DNA from: Paenibacillus antarcticus | GTDB lineage: Bacteria > Bacillota > Bacilli > Paenibacillales > Paenibacillaceae | Direction of reading: 5' to 3' | DNA: 64,000 nt | Assembly (NCBI RefSeq): GCF_001637225.1 | Contig: NZ_LVJI01000035.1 | Coordinates: 84,534-148,533, forward strand | In this document: one piece after another, positions 25,864 to 34,334 of the stretch | Layout: each line of letters opens with the position of its first letter | Position numbering within the stretch: the first letter of the stretch is position 1 | Position numbers and translations under genes: made by a program | The notes under the pieces: generated by a model | What the model was told of the DNA's origin: nothing | Seen by the model: the letters and a program-made list of their open reading frames with translations, nothing else | Databases searched by the model: none

Positions 25864-26955
25864 ATGAGTAAATCTACAGTAGGTGTTGTATATGGCGGTA
25901 AATCAGGAGAACATGAGGTTTCATTACAATCGGCTTTTGCAGTGATGAATGCTTTTGATTACAATAAATATGAAATTATTCCTTTCTATATTACGAAGCA
26001 AGGCGAGTGGCGCAAAGGGGAGCTAAGACAGTCCCCTTTTGAACGAATTGAAGAGCTTAAGCTTGAGAATAATGCTGAAGGAACTGAGGCTGCACTAAGT
26101 GTGCTATTCAGTCGATTATATGGTAGTAACGAATCGCAAGTGAAATTGGATCTTATGTTTCCAATCCTTCATGGAACCTTTGGGGAAGATGGTACGATTC
26201 AAGGATTATTCGAAATGGCTAATATACCTTATGTTGGTGCAGGGGTATTAGCTTCTGCTGCAGGGATGGATAAGGTTGTTATGAAGAAGCTATTTGGCGA
26301 AGCGGGATTACCACAGTGTGGTTATCGATATTTCACTCGTAGCCAATGGAAGCGTGATAGCTATGATCTTGTCATAGGTGTGGAAGATCATTTAGGATAT
26401 CCATGTTTTGTTAAGCCGGCTAATTTAGGATCTAGCGTAGGAGTTTCTAAGGCGAAAGATCGTGAAGAACTGACAAAAGCTGTTGAATTCGCTTTCCGTT
26501 ACGACACTAAGGTTATTGTTGAAGAATTTGTAGATGCTAGAGAAGTTGAAGTTAGCGTTCTAGGGAATGATGAACCTATGGCTTCTGTTCCGGGTGAGAT
26601 TGTATCCTCAAGTGAGTATTATGACTACGCTGCTAAATATACGGATGGTCAATCACAGATGCTGATCCCAGCACCACTGGATTCAGAAATGGCTGATCGG
26701 ATAAGAGAAGCTGCTATTGTGGCTTTTCAAGCGATCGAAGGATCTGGCATTAGTCGTGCAGACTTTTTCGTTCGTAATTCGGATGGGGCTATCTTTATCA
26801 ACGAATTGAATACAATGCCTGGATTTACGCCTTACAGTATGTATCCGCTATTGTGGCGGGAGACAGGATTAAGTTATGCTGCTTTGCTAGACAGAATGAT
26901 TGAATTAGCATTAGAACGTTTCGCCAGCAAACAGGCACTGGATTACAATAACTAA
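25864..26955 (+). CDS. ddl: D-alanine--D-alanine ligase
   Basis: ATP-grasp enzyme joining two D-Ala for the peptidoglycan precursor; 363 residues. Landmarks: GGKSGEHEVSL near the N-terminus, LHGTFGEDGTIQG, KPANLGSSVG, EVEVSVLG and the metal-binding NELNTMPGFT. The omega loop reads YYDYAAKY, with the Tyr found in D-Ala-D-Ala ligases rather than the His/Lys variants of VanA-type D-Ala-D-Lac ligases, so vancomycin resistance is not suggested. The start follows AAAGAGGTTAGGC. The murF partner is not adjacent. Confidence 0.97.
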   Translation: MSKSTVGVVYGGKSGEHEVSLQSAFAVMNAFDYNKYEIIPFYITKQGEWRKGELRQSPFERIEELKLENNAEGTEAALSVLFSRLYGSNESQVKLDLMFPILHGTFGEDGTIQGLFEMANIPYVGAGVLASAAGMDKVVMKKLFGEAGLPQCGYRYFTRSQWKRDSYDLVIGVEDHLGYPCFVKPANLGSSVGVSKAKDREELTKAVEFAFRYDTKVIVEEFVDAREVEVSVLGNDEPMASVPGEIVSSSEYYDYAAKYTDGQSQMLIPAPLDSEMADRIREAAIVAFQAIEGSGISRADFFVRNSDGAIFINELNTMPGFTPYSMYPLLWRETGLSYAALLDRMIELALERFASKQALDYNN

Positions 26956-27002
26956 TCTGTAGTCTAGACCTTTTATCTTAGAATAGAAAAGAGGAATCTG
27001 GT

Positions 27003-27323
27003 ATGGGTTTTCAGACGGAATTCAACTCAGTATGTAAGTTTAAGAGCGAGCAAGAACTATATGAATTAATGGAGTATGGACGCGGTAAAATGGTGAAGAA
27101 GGGCTTTCGTGTCTATCCTACAGGACAGAAGGTGATTGCTTACACGCCAGATAATGTAGCAATCGCAATCGTTAAGCTTGTTGGATGCATCGCTGAGATT
27201 AATTTTCAGGGAGAAGAAGTAACGGAAGTGGAAATGGAATTCATTCGTAAATTGAATCCAGAAGAATCTCGTATTCAGACGGATCTGGCGTATGAGATGT
27301 TCTTCAGCGAACAAGAAGTATGA
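27003..27323 (+). CDS. conserved small protein cotranscribed with uvsE
   Basis: 106 residues, soluble, with no signal peptide. I do not recognise a named family, although the sequence (GFQTEFNSVCKFK, GFRVYPTGQKVIAYTP, EINFQGEEVT) feels like a conserved Paenibacillus protein with a small beta-rich domain. Its stop overlaps the ATG of uvsE by 4 bases (ATGA), which implies translational coupling and hints at a related role, for example in DNA repair or spores; that is only context. The start is preceded by AGAGGAAT. Confidence 0.75.
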   Translation: MGFQTEFNSVCKFKSEQELYELMEYGRGKMVKKGFRVYPTGQKVIAYTPDNVAIAIVKLVGCIAEINFQGEEVTEVEMEFIRKLNPEESRIQTDLAYEMFFSEQEV

Positions 27324-28321
27324 TTGTCCGTTTCGGATATGTAGCTATGTCCATGGTGGTGCAGAATGCATCCCCCTCCAAGACGATGACAATGGCAAGC
27401 TTTAATAAGATAGGGGATCGGGACGCGGCGCTTCGGAAGCTGGAACGTATTGCTCAGGAGAATTTACACAATACGTTACGGCTTCTGAAACATTCTGTTG
27501 CGCACGACATTAAAGTCTATCGCTTCTCATCCAAGTTAGTTCCTTTAGCGACTCATCCGGATCTTGCGGATTGGAACCCTATGGCTATACTACAGGATTC
27601 ATTTGCTGAAATAGGAGATTTTGTACACAAACATGGTATGCGTGTTTCCTTTCATCCGGACCATTTCACTGTACTAAGCACACCACGACCAGAAGTATTA
27701 ATTAACTCTGTGCGTGATCTGCAACATCATGTGGCTATGCTTAAAGCGATGGGACTAAATGCTACTGCTAAGAATAATATTCATATAGGTGGGGCATATG
27801 GGGACAAGCTTACTTCGGCAGCACGGTTTGAAGAACATTGTTCACAATTGAGTCAGGATATAAAGGAACGGTTGACGCTAGAAAACGATGATAAGACATT
27901 TAATGCGGTTGAAACATTAAGTGTATGTCAGAACTCGGGGCTACCCATGGTACTAGATATTCATCATCAATGGGTTAACAATGAAGGAGAACGTCCTTGG
28001 GAATTATGGCCAGATATTCTTAAGACTTGGCAAAGTTCGCTTGCACAAGCAGACACGCTACCAGGTACACCACTTGCACCCAAAATTCATGTATCGAGTC
28101 CAAGAAGTGTTACGGATATAAGGAGCCACGCTGATGGTATAGAGATTGGCCCGTTGCTTGATTTCTTGAGACATATCTCCCAGGATACGCAACATTTGGA
28201 TGTTATGATTGAGGCTAAAAGTAAAGATGTTGCGTTGTTTGACCTGATGAAGGATATGAAACAGAACACATCTGAAGGGATAACGATTCTGGATGATGCA
28301 AGCATCGAGATTCTCATCTAA
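27320..28321 (+). CDS. uvsE: UV DNA damage endonuclease
   Basis: TIM-barrel endonuclease that nicks DNA 5' of UV photoproducts, an alternative excision-repair entry. 333 residues. Family motifs: VRFGYVAMSM at the very N-terminus (which fixes the start), VYRFSSKLVPLATHP, RVSFHPDHFTVLSTP, NIHIGGAYGDK, LTLENDDKTF and VLDIHHQWVN, which supply the His/Glu/Asp metal ligands. UvsE enzymes are common in spore formers. It overlaps the preceding small gene by 4 bases. There is no strong terminator directly after the stop. Confidence 0.95.
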   Translation: MIVRFGYVAMSMVVQNASPSKTMTMASFNKIGDRDAALRKLERIAQENLHNTLRLLKHSVAHDIKVYRFSSKLVPLATHPDLADWNPMAILQDSFAEIGDFVHKHGMRVSFHPDHFTVLSTPRPEVLINSVRDLQHHVAMLKAMGLNATAKNNIHIGGAYGDKLTSAARFEEHCSQLSQDIKERLTLENDDKTFNAVETLSVCQNSGLPMVLDIHHQWVNNEGERPWELWPDILKTWQSSLAQADTLPGTPLAPKIHVSSPRSVTDIRSHADGIEIGPLLDFLRHISQDTQHLDVMIEAKSKDVALFDLMKDMKQNTSEGITILDDASIEILI

Positions 28322-28434
28322 CGTGCAAAGGGAATCACTACTTGAAACAATAGGTGAAATAAGGTATTTTGAAATAAAATACAAATCTCGGTAATGATGA
28401 TTACTTTGGGGTTCTTGAAGGGAGATAACGATAG

Positions 28435-29205
28435 ATGGGCAAGTTATTGGAAGGAAAAAATGTAGTTGTGATGGGTGTAGCTAATGATCGGAGCATCGCC
28501 TGGGGAATTGCTCAGAGCTTAGCAGCCGAAGGTGCGCGCCTTGCATTTACATATGAAAGTGAACGGGTAGAAGGACGTGTACGTAAATTAGCGGATACGA
28601 TTCCGAATTCCTTGGTTCTTCCTTGTGATGTCACAAAAGATTCAGATATCGATCAACTTACAGAGACGCTTAAAGGGGAATTTGGTGTAATCCATGGGAT
28701 TGCACACTGTATTGCTTTTGCCAAAGGGGAAGACTTGGCAGGTCAATTCTATGAGACTTCCCGAGATGGTTTTGCTCTAGCTCAGGATGTTAGCGTGTAT
28801 TCGCTCGTTGCTGTCGTACAACGGCTACAGTCCCTTATGACAGAAGGTGGTAGTGTCGTGACACTAACGTATATGGGTGCTGTACGTGTTATGCGTAATT
28901 ACAACGTAATGGGTGTGGCTAAAGCTGCATTGGAATCTTCTGTTATGTATTTGGCTAATGATCTGGGAGAGCGTAATATTCGAGTCAATGCGATTTCAGC
29001 AGGTCCGATTCGTACTTTAGCAGCTAAGGGTATTGGAGACTTCAACGTTATGCTGAAGGTTGTTGAGGAGAAATCTCCATTACGTCGCGGAACAGATACA
29101 ACAGAAGTAGGAGACACAGCGATGTTCTTAATGAGTCATTTGTCGCGTGGTATAACAGGTGAGGTCATATATGTTGATAGTGGATATCACATTGTTGGGG
29201 TATAG
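28435..29205 (+). CDS. fabI: enoyl-[acyl-carrier-protein] reductase
   Basis: Short-chain dehydrogenase fold enzyme that reduces trans-2-enoyl-ACP in fatty acid elongation. 256 residues. NADH-binding GVANDRSIAWGIA is near the N-terminus, and the FabI-specific Tyr-x6-Lys is in NYNVMGVAKAALE (Lys about 163), with the upstream TYMGAVRVM Tyr. The C-terminal segment TGEVIYVDSGYHI is typical. It is the known target of triclosan-type inhibitors in other bacteria. It stands alone, which is usual for fabI in Bacillales. The start follows GAAGGGAGATAACG. Confidence 0.97.
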   Translation: MGKLLEGKNVVVMGVANDRSIAWGIAQSLAAEGARLAFTYESERVEGRVRKLADTIPNSLVLPCDVTKDSDIDQLTETLKGEFGVIHGIAHCIAFAKGEDLAGQFYETSRDGFALAQDVSVYSLVAVVQRLQSLMTEGGSVVTLTYMGAVRVMRNYNVMGVAKAALESSVMYLANDLGERNIRVNAISAGPIRTLAAKGIGDFNVMLKVVEEKSPLRRGTDTTEVGDTAMFLMSHLSRGITGEVIYVDSGYHIVGV

Positions 29206-29259
29206 ACCTTTGACTAAATCGACTATGAACCACGACAGTACTTAAGTGTGAACAATATC

Positions 29260-29315
29260 AAAGTTCGTTCTTGATCCAAGCCCAAGAAAAGGCGCGGCTA
29301 AGGACGAACTTTTTA
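29260..29315 (+). terminator. intrinsic terminator of fabI
   Basis: AAAGTTCGT-x-CTT stem closing AAG-x-ACGAACTTT, with an inner GCC/GGC hairpin in the loop, then a T-run. Confidence 0.75.
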
Positions 29316-29451
29316 TTTGATATTTAGAATGGATGATATAATAGAATAAGAAAAGGGCTATAATAGCATCATTTAGGCGAAACTTTGAACAAGGAATGGC
29401 GTATACTTGTAAAATGAAGATTTGAATTGCTAGATTTATAATAGAAAGTAG

Positions 29452-30321
29452 ATGATTGCTTTGAACCAAGAGGATAAAGTACCTTATGTCGTGACAAGCA
29501 AAGGCTATACAGCAGTTGCTATTAATGCGGCAGCAAAAGTTGGGGAATGGATTAAGAGTAGAGTAGGCACGGTGAAAGAATTAGATACTAAATTCTCTCC
29601 TCAAGATTTAGTGACGGAAGTCGATAAAGGTGCTGAGCAAATGATTCGTAAGCTTATTCTGACTCATTTCCCGGATCATGCTATTCTTGGTGAAGAGGGT
29701 GTGGAGCCTGGACCAGAAGCTTCTGCTCAAGCATTGAAGGAATCATTACAAGAAGAATACTTATGGATTGTAGATCCTTTAGATGGCACAACGAATTATG
29801 TACACGGTTATCCATTTTATGCGGTTTCGATTGCACTTGCTCATAAAGGCGAAGTCATTGTTGGTGTCATTTATGACCCTAATAAGGATGAGTTGTTTGT
29901 GGCTGAAAAAGGCAAGGGGGCCTATGTACATGGTAAAACCACGAGAGTATCGAATGAAGAAACACTCGCTACAAGTCTTCTAGCAACGGGGTTTCCTGCG
30001 GATGAGAAATTTGCATTGCCTATTAATATGGCAGGTCTTCAGCATTTAGCACCGAAGGTTCGTAATATCCGTTCTAGTGGTTCAGCAGCTTTACACTTGG
30101 CTTATGTTGCAACAGGAAGAGTCAGCGGATTTTGGGAAATTGGACTGAATGCATGGGATCTAGCGGCAGGTATGCTATTGGTGAAGGAATCTGGAGGGAC
30201 AGTTACGGATACCCTTGGTCGTCCATATGACTTAAGTGTAAGACATATTGTGGCTAGTAATGGACATATTCATGATGAGATAGTTGGTTCTCTGAAGGAA
30301 GCAGGAGCAACCGGATTGTAG
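29452..30321 (+). CDS. inositol monophosphatase family protein (SuhB-like)
   Basis: 289-residue Mg-dependent phosphatase. Metal and catalytic motifs: DLVTEVDKGAE (about 47-57), GEEG (about 80), WIVDPLDGTTNYVHGYPF (about 105-122) and WDLAAGMLLVKESGG near the C-terminus. The substrate could be inositol phosphate or another sugar/nucleotide phosphate such as PAP; the family cannot be split by eye. The ATG at 29452 has only a weak GAAAG site, so the exact start is less certain. It is monocistronic with a strong terminator. Confidence 0.93.
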   Translation: MIALNQEDKVPYVVTSKGYTAVAINAAAKVGEWIKSRVGTVKELDTKFSPQDLVTEVDKGAEQMIRKLILTHFPDHAILGEEGVEPGPEASAQALKESLQEEYLWIVDPLDGTTNYVHGYPFYAVSIALAHKGEVIVGVIYDPNKDELFVAEKGKGAYVHGKTTRVSNEETLATSLLATGFPADEKFALPINMAGLQHLAPKVRNIRSSGSAALHLAYVATGRVSGFWEIGLNAWDLAAGMLLVKESGGTVTDTLGRPYDLSVRHIVASNGHIHDEIVGSLKEAGATGL

Positions 30322-30339
30322 AATTATGGTAGTAGGCTA

Positions 30340-30378
30340 AAGAGTAATTTCCTTGAATTTGGGAATTACTCTTTTTTT
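30340..30378 (+). terminator. intrinsic terminator
   Basis: AGAGTAATTTCC stem closing GGGAATTACTCT and seven T residues. Confidence 0.9.
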
Positions 30379-30462
30379 ATGTGCAATAGCAATGGTAAGA
30401 TAAATGGATCGGGATCAAATGGGGAATAAAGGGACCGAATTATACGAAAGGGAGTTGAAGAT

Positions 30463-31722
30463 ATGCTTCAATGGAAAAAGTTTATTTCGGCTGCGACCGG
30501 AATAGTAATGCTATCTACCGTATTGATAGGTTCTGTAAGTGCGTCTACAGTTGCACAGGGACAGGAGGCTCAGGCGAAGTCCTATAGGATTGTGGCATTG
30601 GGTGACTCTATTACGGTTGGATATGAACCTAAAATGGATATGAACAGCAAGCCTTATGGTTTCGTGGAGCGATTATATGAACAGGGGCTATTTCATAGCA
30701 GAACAACACTATCTAATTATGGAATATTAGGTTTGAAAGGAGCAGGGTTAGAGCATTTCGTTGAAGCAGCGAAGAAGGGGCAAGCTATTTCGGCAGATGC
30801 AATTCAGGTAGGGTTGTCTGATCCTAGAGCTGAAGATATAGGTGCTTCTGCAGTCCAACTGAAAGCCGATATTGCCTCAGCCGACCTCATTACGATTACG
30901 ATCGGTGGTAATGATCTTAGACCTATTATTGAAAGTGCGTTAACACCGGGAAGTGCTGATTTCACTTCAAGCATGGAGAACTTATTCACATCATATATCA
31001 CTTCAATGACTTCAGTTATTGGGAATTTACATGAATTGAACTCGGATGCTCTTATTGTGGTTGCCGATCAATATCAGCCAGTACCTTCAATTGCTAATCA
31101 AGCTATGTATCCCAAGTTGATCGCAGCTTCTGATACATTCTCAGGTATTGTAGATAAAATGGCAGCAGGCTACCAGAGTCAAGGCGTCAATGTTAAGGTT
31201 GCTCATGTAGCCAAAGAGTTTGTTGGCGGCGAGGGAACCATGACCCATATCATTGCGGACAGAGATATTCATCCTAATCAATTTGGATATGAGGCAATTG
31301 CTAAAGTATTCGCAGAGACGGTCTGGGGAGAATACCGTAAGCCTAGCATTATTGACAAAACCCTTCCTATGACGATTGTGGTGAAGGGAAAAGAACTAAA
31401 TACATCATATAAGCCTGTCTTACGTAATAATCAGAATTTCGTAGCGATTCAGGATATTGTTACTGCTGTGGGTGCTACCTCTAAATGGGATAGTCGTACT
31501 TCCAGTGCTACAATTACCTACGACACACGCACGGTTATTATTAAGATAGGTTCCACTAGCGTATTGGTTAATGGCCAATCCGTGCCTACAGATACACCAG
31601 CATTTTTATACAAGGTAGGCAAAGAGAATAAAACGTATGTACCTTTAGCATTATTAGCAACAGGGCTAGGTCTAGAAGTGGAATTTAGTTCTAAATTAAG
31701 AACGGCTTTTATTAATCCGTAA
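30463..31722 (+). CDS. secreted SGNH/GDSL hydrolase with C-terminal stalk domain
   Basis: 419 residues. Signal peptide at 1-28 (cleavage near SVSA). SGNH blocks: GDSIT with the nucleophile Ser at about 49 (block I), GGND near 147-150 (block III) and DIHPNQFGY with the Asp/His pair about 268-270 (block V). The last 100 residues are a copper-amine-oxidase-N-like stalk domain (VAIQDIVTAVGATSKWD, then TYVPLALLATGLGLEV). It is likely an extracellular esterase or lipase bound to the envelope through that domain. The start follows GAAAGGGAG. Two other enzymes in the window carry the same kind of domain. Confidence 0.92.
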   Translation: MLQWKKFISAATGIVMLSTVLIGSVSASTVAQGQEAQAKSYRIVALGDSITVGYEPKMDMNSKPYGFVERLYEQGLFHSRTTLSNYGILGLKGAGLEHFVEAAKKGQAISADAIQVGLSDPRAEDIGASAVQLKADIASADLITITIGGNDLRPIIESALTPGSADFTSSMENLFTSYITSMTSVIGNLHELNSDALIVVADQYQPVPSIANQAMYPKLIAASDTFSGIVDKMAAGYQSQGVNVKVAHVAKEFVGGEGTMTHIIADRDIHPNQFGYEAIAKVFAETVWGEYRKPSIIDKTLPMTIVVKGKELNTSYKPVLRNNQNFVAIQDIVTAVGATSKWDSRTSSATITYDTRTVIIKIGSTSVLVNGQSVPTDTPAFLYKVGKENKTYVPLALLATGLGLEVEFSSKLRTAFINP

Positions 31723-31739
31723 ATGCTGATTTATTAAAT

Positions 31740-31787
31740 AACAGTAGGCATCAAGGTGAAATTATCCTTGGTCTACTGTTTTTTATT
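31740..31787. terminator. intrinsic terminator
   Basis: ACAGTAG-x-C-x2-CAAGG stem closing CCTTG-x2-CTACTGT and a T-run, between convergent genes. Confidence 0.85.
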
Positions 31788-31818
31788 TAGTGCTTCTTTA
31801 TTTAGCGGATTTAAATAG

Positions 31819-32796
31819 CTAGACCTCGTTTTTCTGAGGGACTGATTCAGCACGCACCATCTGCTTTCTAGTATCTATAGTACCGCGTTTATTCCCAAGG
31901 AAGTTAGTACCGAGCACGCCTAGAATAATCATCAAGGACCCAATGATATGATAGTAACGTAATTGCTCGTTCAGGAATAGGGCGCCTGCTGCCATAGATA
32001 CAAGTGTAGAGAAATTACTGAATACGCTCATTTTGGAAGCTTCAATTCGTGAGAGTGCGAAGCTTGAGAGTAATGTTGTAATCATCGTTGAGAGTATGCC
32101 GAGATATAGTAATGCACCAATATAACGTATGTCTGTTAGTGGCTGGAAGAATTCATTCAAAGATCTATCAACAGTGTGTCTTCCTACAGCCATAATATTA
32201 AATAGGATGAAGCCAACTCCGAGCGTGATGTAGGTCAGTTCCATCGGTTTAAAGGTACGAGTTAAAGGTCGTGCAAGTACACTATATCCAGCGAACGAAA
32301 GTGCTGAAAGAAGTAGTAAGGACACACCTTGAAAGTTACCCGAACCTAACAGAGAACCGCCTTTCATAGTGAAGATGAAGATGACACCAGCTACGGAGAC
32401 AAGTAAAGAAACTTTTTGTAGACGGCTGCTCCGTTCTTTGAGGAAGTATGAAGCAAGTAATAATGTGAAGACTGGCACGGATGCCTGAATGATTCCAGCC
32501 TCAGATGAAGATGCATTCATAAGCCCGAAAGCTTGGAAGGAGAAGAATAAGACGGGAGACAATAAAGATAGTCGGATAATGGGCCATAAGTCTTTCTGTT
32601 CAATTCGTACAGGCATCCAACCTAAGATTACAGGAATACTGGCAGCAAGGAAGGAAAGTGCAAAACGATGCGCTAGCACATCTAAGGGATGGGCTGCTGA
32701 GATCGTCATTTTAACAAATAAAAAAGAGAATCCGATAATGATGGCATATAGAAATGCAGCCAGATAGGCGGGGCCATTCTCACGTGTAGTATTCAA
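31819..32796 (-). CDS. EamA/DMT-family transporter
   Basis: 325-residue membrane carrier with ten helices in two EamA repeats (about 10-140 and 155-290), usually an exporter of metabolites or amino acids. The open frame extends 12 codons upstream, but GGAGGG lies 6 bases before the TTG at 32796, and the upstream residues are polar and unlike the family, so TTG is chosen as start. It is divergent from a MocR-type regulator, an arrangement in which the regulator commonly controls the carrier. A promoter with a palindrome in its spacer lies in the shared gap. Confidence 0.9.
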   Translation of the reverse strand: MNTTRENGPAYLAAFLYAIIIGFSFLFVKMTISAAHPLDVLAHRFALSFLAASIPVILGWMPVRIEQKDLWPIIRLSLLSPVLFFSFQAFGLMNASSSEAGIIQASVPVFTLLLASYFLKERSSRLQKVSLLVSVAGVIFIFTMKGGSLLGSGNFQGVSLLLLSALSFAGYSVLARPLTRTFKPMELTYITLGVGFILFNIMAVGRHTVDRSLNEFFQPLTDIRYIGALLYLGILSTMITTLLSSFALSRIEASKMSVFSNFSTLVSMAAGALFLNEQLRYYHIIGSLMIILGVLGTNFLGNKRGTIDTRKQMVRAESVPQKNEV

Positions 32797-32830
32797 GCGT
32801 ATCCCTCCAGTGTGTTTAACTAATGTATTC

Positions 32831-32860
32831 AATATACAGGTGCACTGGAATGCGCTACAA
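32831..32860 (-). promoter_or_regulatory. promoter of the EamA gene with operator-like palindrome
   Basis: On the - strand TTGTAG, 18-base spacer, TATATT. The spacer contains CAGTGCACCTG, centred on the palindrome GTGCAC. Confidence 0.5.
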
Positions 32861-32877
32861 TAACAACTAAACCTAAG

Positions 32878-32889
32878 TGTACCGGTACA
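32878..32889. promoter_or_regulatory. 12-bp palindrome upstream of mocR
   Basis: TGTACCGGTACA is a perfect palindrome, 21 bases before the regulator's ATG. It is a candidate operator for the MocR regulator itself. Confidence 0.5.
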
Positions 32890-32910
32890 GATTTGACTAT
32901 GGGAGGAACT

Positions 32911-34272
32911 ATGAATAAATACTCACGACTGATTCTAGCGCTTGAAGAACGGATTCAAGAAGGTGAATTCTCTCAAGGAAAGAAATTACCTTCGATTAGA
33001 AATTTGGCAGACATGTATGACTGTAGCAAAAGCACAGTCATTCGTGCTTATGAGGAAATGGAGAAACGTCATCTCATTTATTCGATTCCTCAGAGTGGAT
33101 ATTACGTGGTACAGAAGCAGAGAGAGAGTAGAAAAAAATTGGTCGAGAGCAGTCAAGAGGATGTATTGGATTTTGCATCATCTGCACCAGATAAACATGT
33201 ATTCCCGTATATAGATTTTCAACATTGTATAAATAAAGCTATCGATGCTTATCAGGATGATTTGTTCACATACGGTACACTTAAGGGGCTCCCTTCTCTG
33301 ATTCAGGTTCTGCAGAAACACTTAGACGGATATCAGGTGTTTGCCAAAAGGGATCAAATTGTAGTGACATCGGGTGTTCAGCAAGCGTTAGCTATTCTTG
33401 TCTCGATGCCTTTTCCGAATGGTCGGGACACGATTGTAATTGAGCAACCGGGTTATTTTCTACTTATTGAAATGTTAAAAACCTTGAAAGTCCCGGTAAT
33501 AGGAATACCTAGAAATGAAGAGGGGATAGATCTCGAGAAGTTGGAGGGGATATTCGCCTCTGGAAAGATAAAGTTCTTTTATACGATGCCTCGGTTCCAT
33601 AACCCTCTTGGAACATCTTTGACGATGAGACAGAAGCAGGAAATCGCACGACTTGCCGATAAGTATGACGTATACATTGTTGAGGATGATTATCTAGCAG
33701 ATTTAGAGAGCGATTCGAAGGCGGATCCTATTTATACATATGCTCCTTCACCTCATGTAATTTATCTCAAAAGTTATTCTAAAATTCTTTTTCCAGGCCT
33801 ACGGGTAGGTGTTGCTGTACTCCCTCCAGTATTGATTGACACATTCAGCCGATTCAAAGTGCTTTTGGACATTGATACTTCAACGTTATCTCAAGCAGCA
33901 CTTGAAATATATATGAAAAGTGGCATGTTCGAACGTCACCGTGAGCGAATTAAGGCTTCATATAATAAAAAAATAAAACAACTGAACGAAGCTCTAACTA
34001 TGAATTCTGATCATGAGTTATTCGCAGCTGCACCTCGAAACCGGTGTGTTCATACTGTTATGCCCATTCCAAGAAAACTCCCATTTGAAACGCTGAGACA
34101 TGCATTAATGAAGCGGAACATTATTGTAGACAGTACCGAAAATTATTATCTAGCTGGAGGATATACCGAGAAGACGCTGAGATTGAACGTATCTAATGTT
34201 CCACATACCAGTATAGATACAGGAATCAGAATCATTCGTCAGGAAATTGATAGATTGAACATTTCGCGATAA
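32911..34272 (+). CDS. MocR-type transcriptional regulator (GntR helix plus aminotransferase domain)
   Basis: 453 residues. N-terminal GntR winged helix (about 1-75: KLPSIRNLADMYDCSKSTVIRAYEEM), a linker, then a fold-type I aminotransferase domain about 105-450. PLP would bind the Lys in YLKSYSKILFPGLRVG (about 294). Such regulators sense PLP plus an amino acid. ATG 32911 follows GGGAGG; the earlier frame start is inside that region. It is divergent from an EamA carrier, so it probably controls export or uptake of the sensed compound. Confidence 0.93.
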   Translation: MNKYSRLILALEERIQEGEFSQGKKLPSIRNLADMYDCSKSTVIRAYEEMEKRHLIYSIPQSGYYVVQKQRESRKKLVESSQEDVLDFASSAPDKHVFPYIDFQHCINKAIDAYQDDLFTYGTLKGLPSLIQVLQKHLDGYQVFAKRDQIVVTSGVQQALAILVSMPFPNGRDTIVIEQPGYFLLIEMLKTLKVPVIGIPRNEEGIDLEKLEGIFASGKIKFFYTMPRFHNPLGTSLTMRQKQEIARLADKYDVYIVEDDYLADLESDSKADPIYTYAPSPHVIYLKSYSKILFPGLRVGVAVLPPVLIDTFSRFKVLLDIDTSTLSQAALEIYMKSGMFERHRERIKASYNKKIKQLNEALTMNSDHELFAAAPRNRCVHTVMPIPRKLPFETLRHALMKRNIIVDSTENYYLAGGYTEKTLRLNVSNVPHTSIDTGIRIIRQEIDRLNISR

Positions 34273-34274
34273 AC

Positions 34275-34312
34275 AAACAATCCGACTCTATAATCTGAGT
34301 CGGATTGTTATT
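34275..34312. terminator. bidirectional terminator between mocR and hemL
   Basis: AACAATCCGACT stem with exact complement AGTCGGATTGTT over a 10-base loop; serves both convergent genes. Confidence 0.88.
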
Positions 34313-34334
34313 ATTTTATGATATAAGTTGAATA

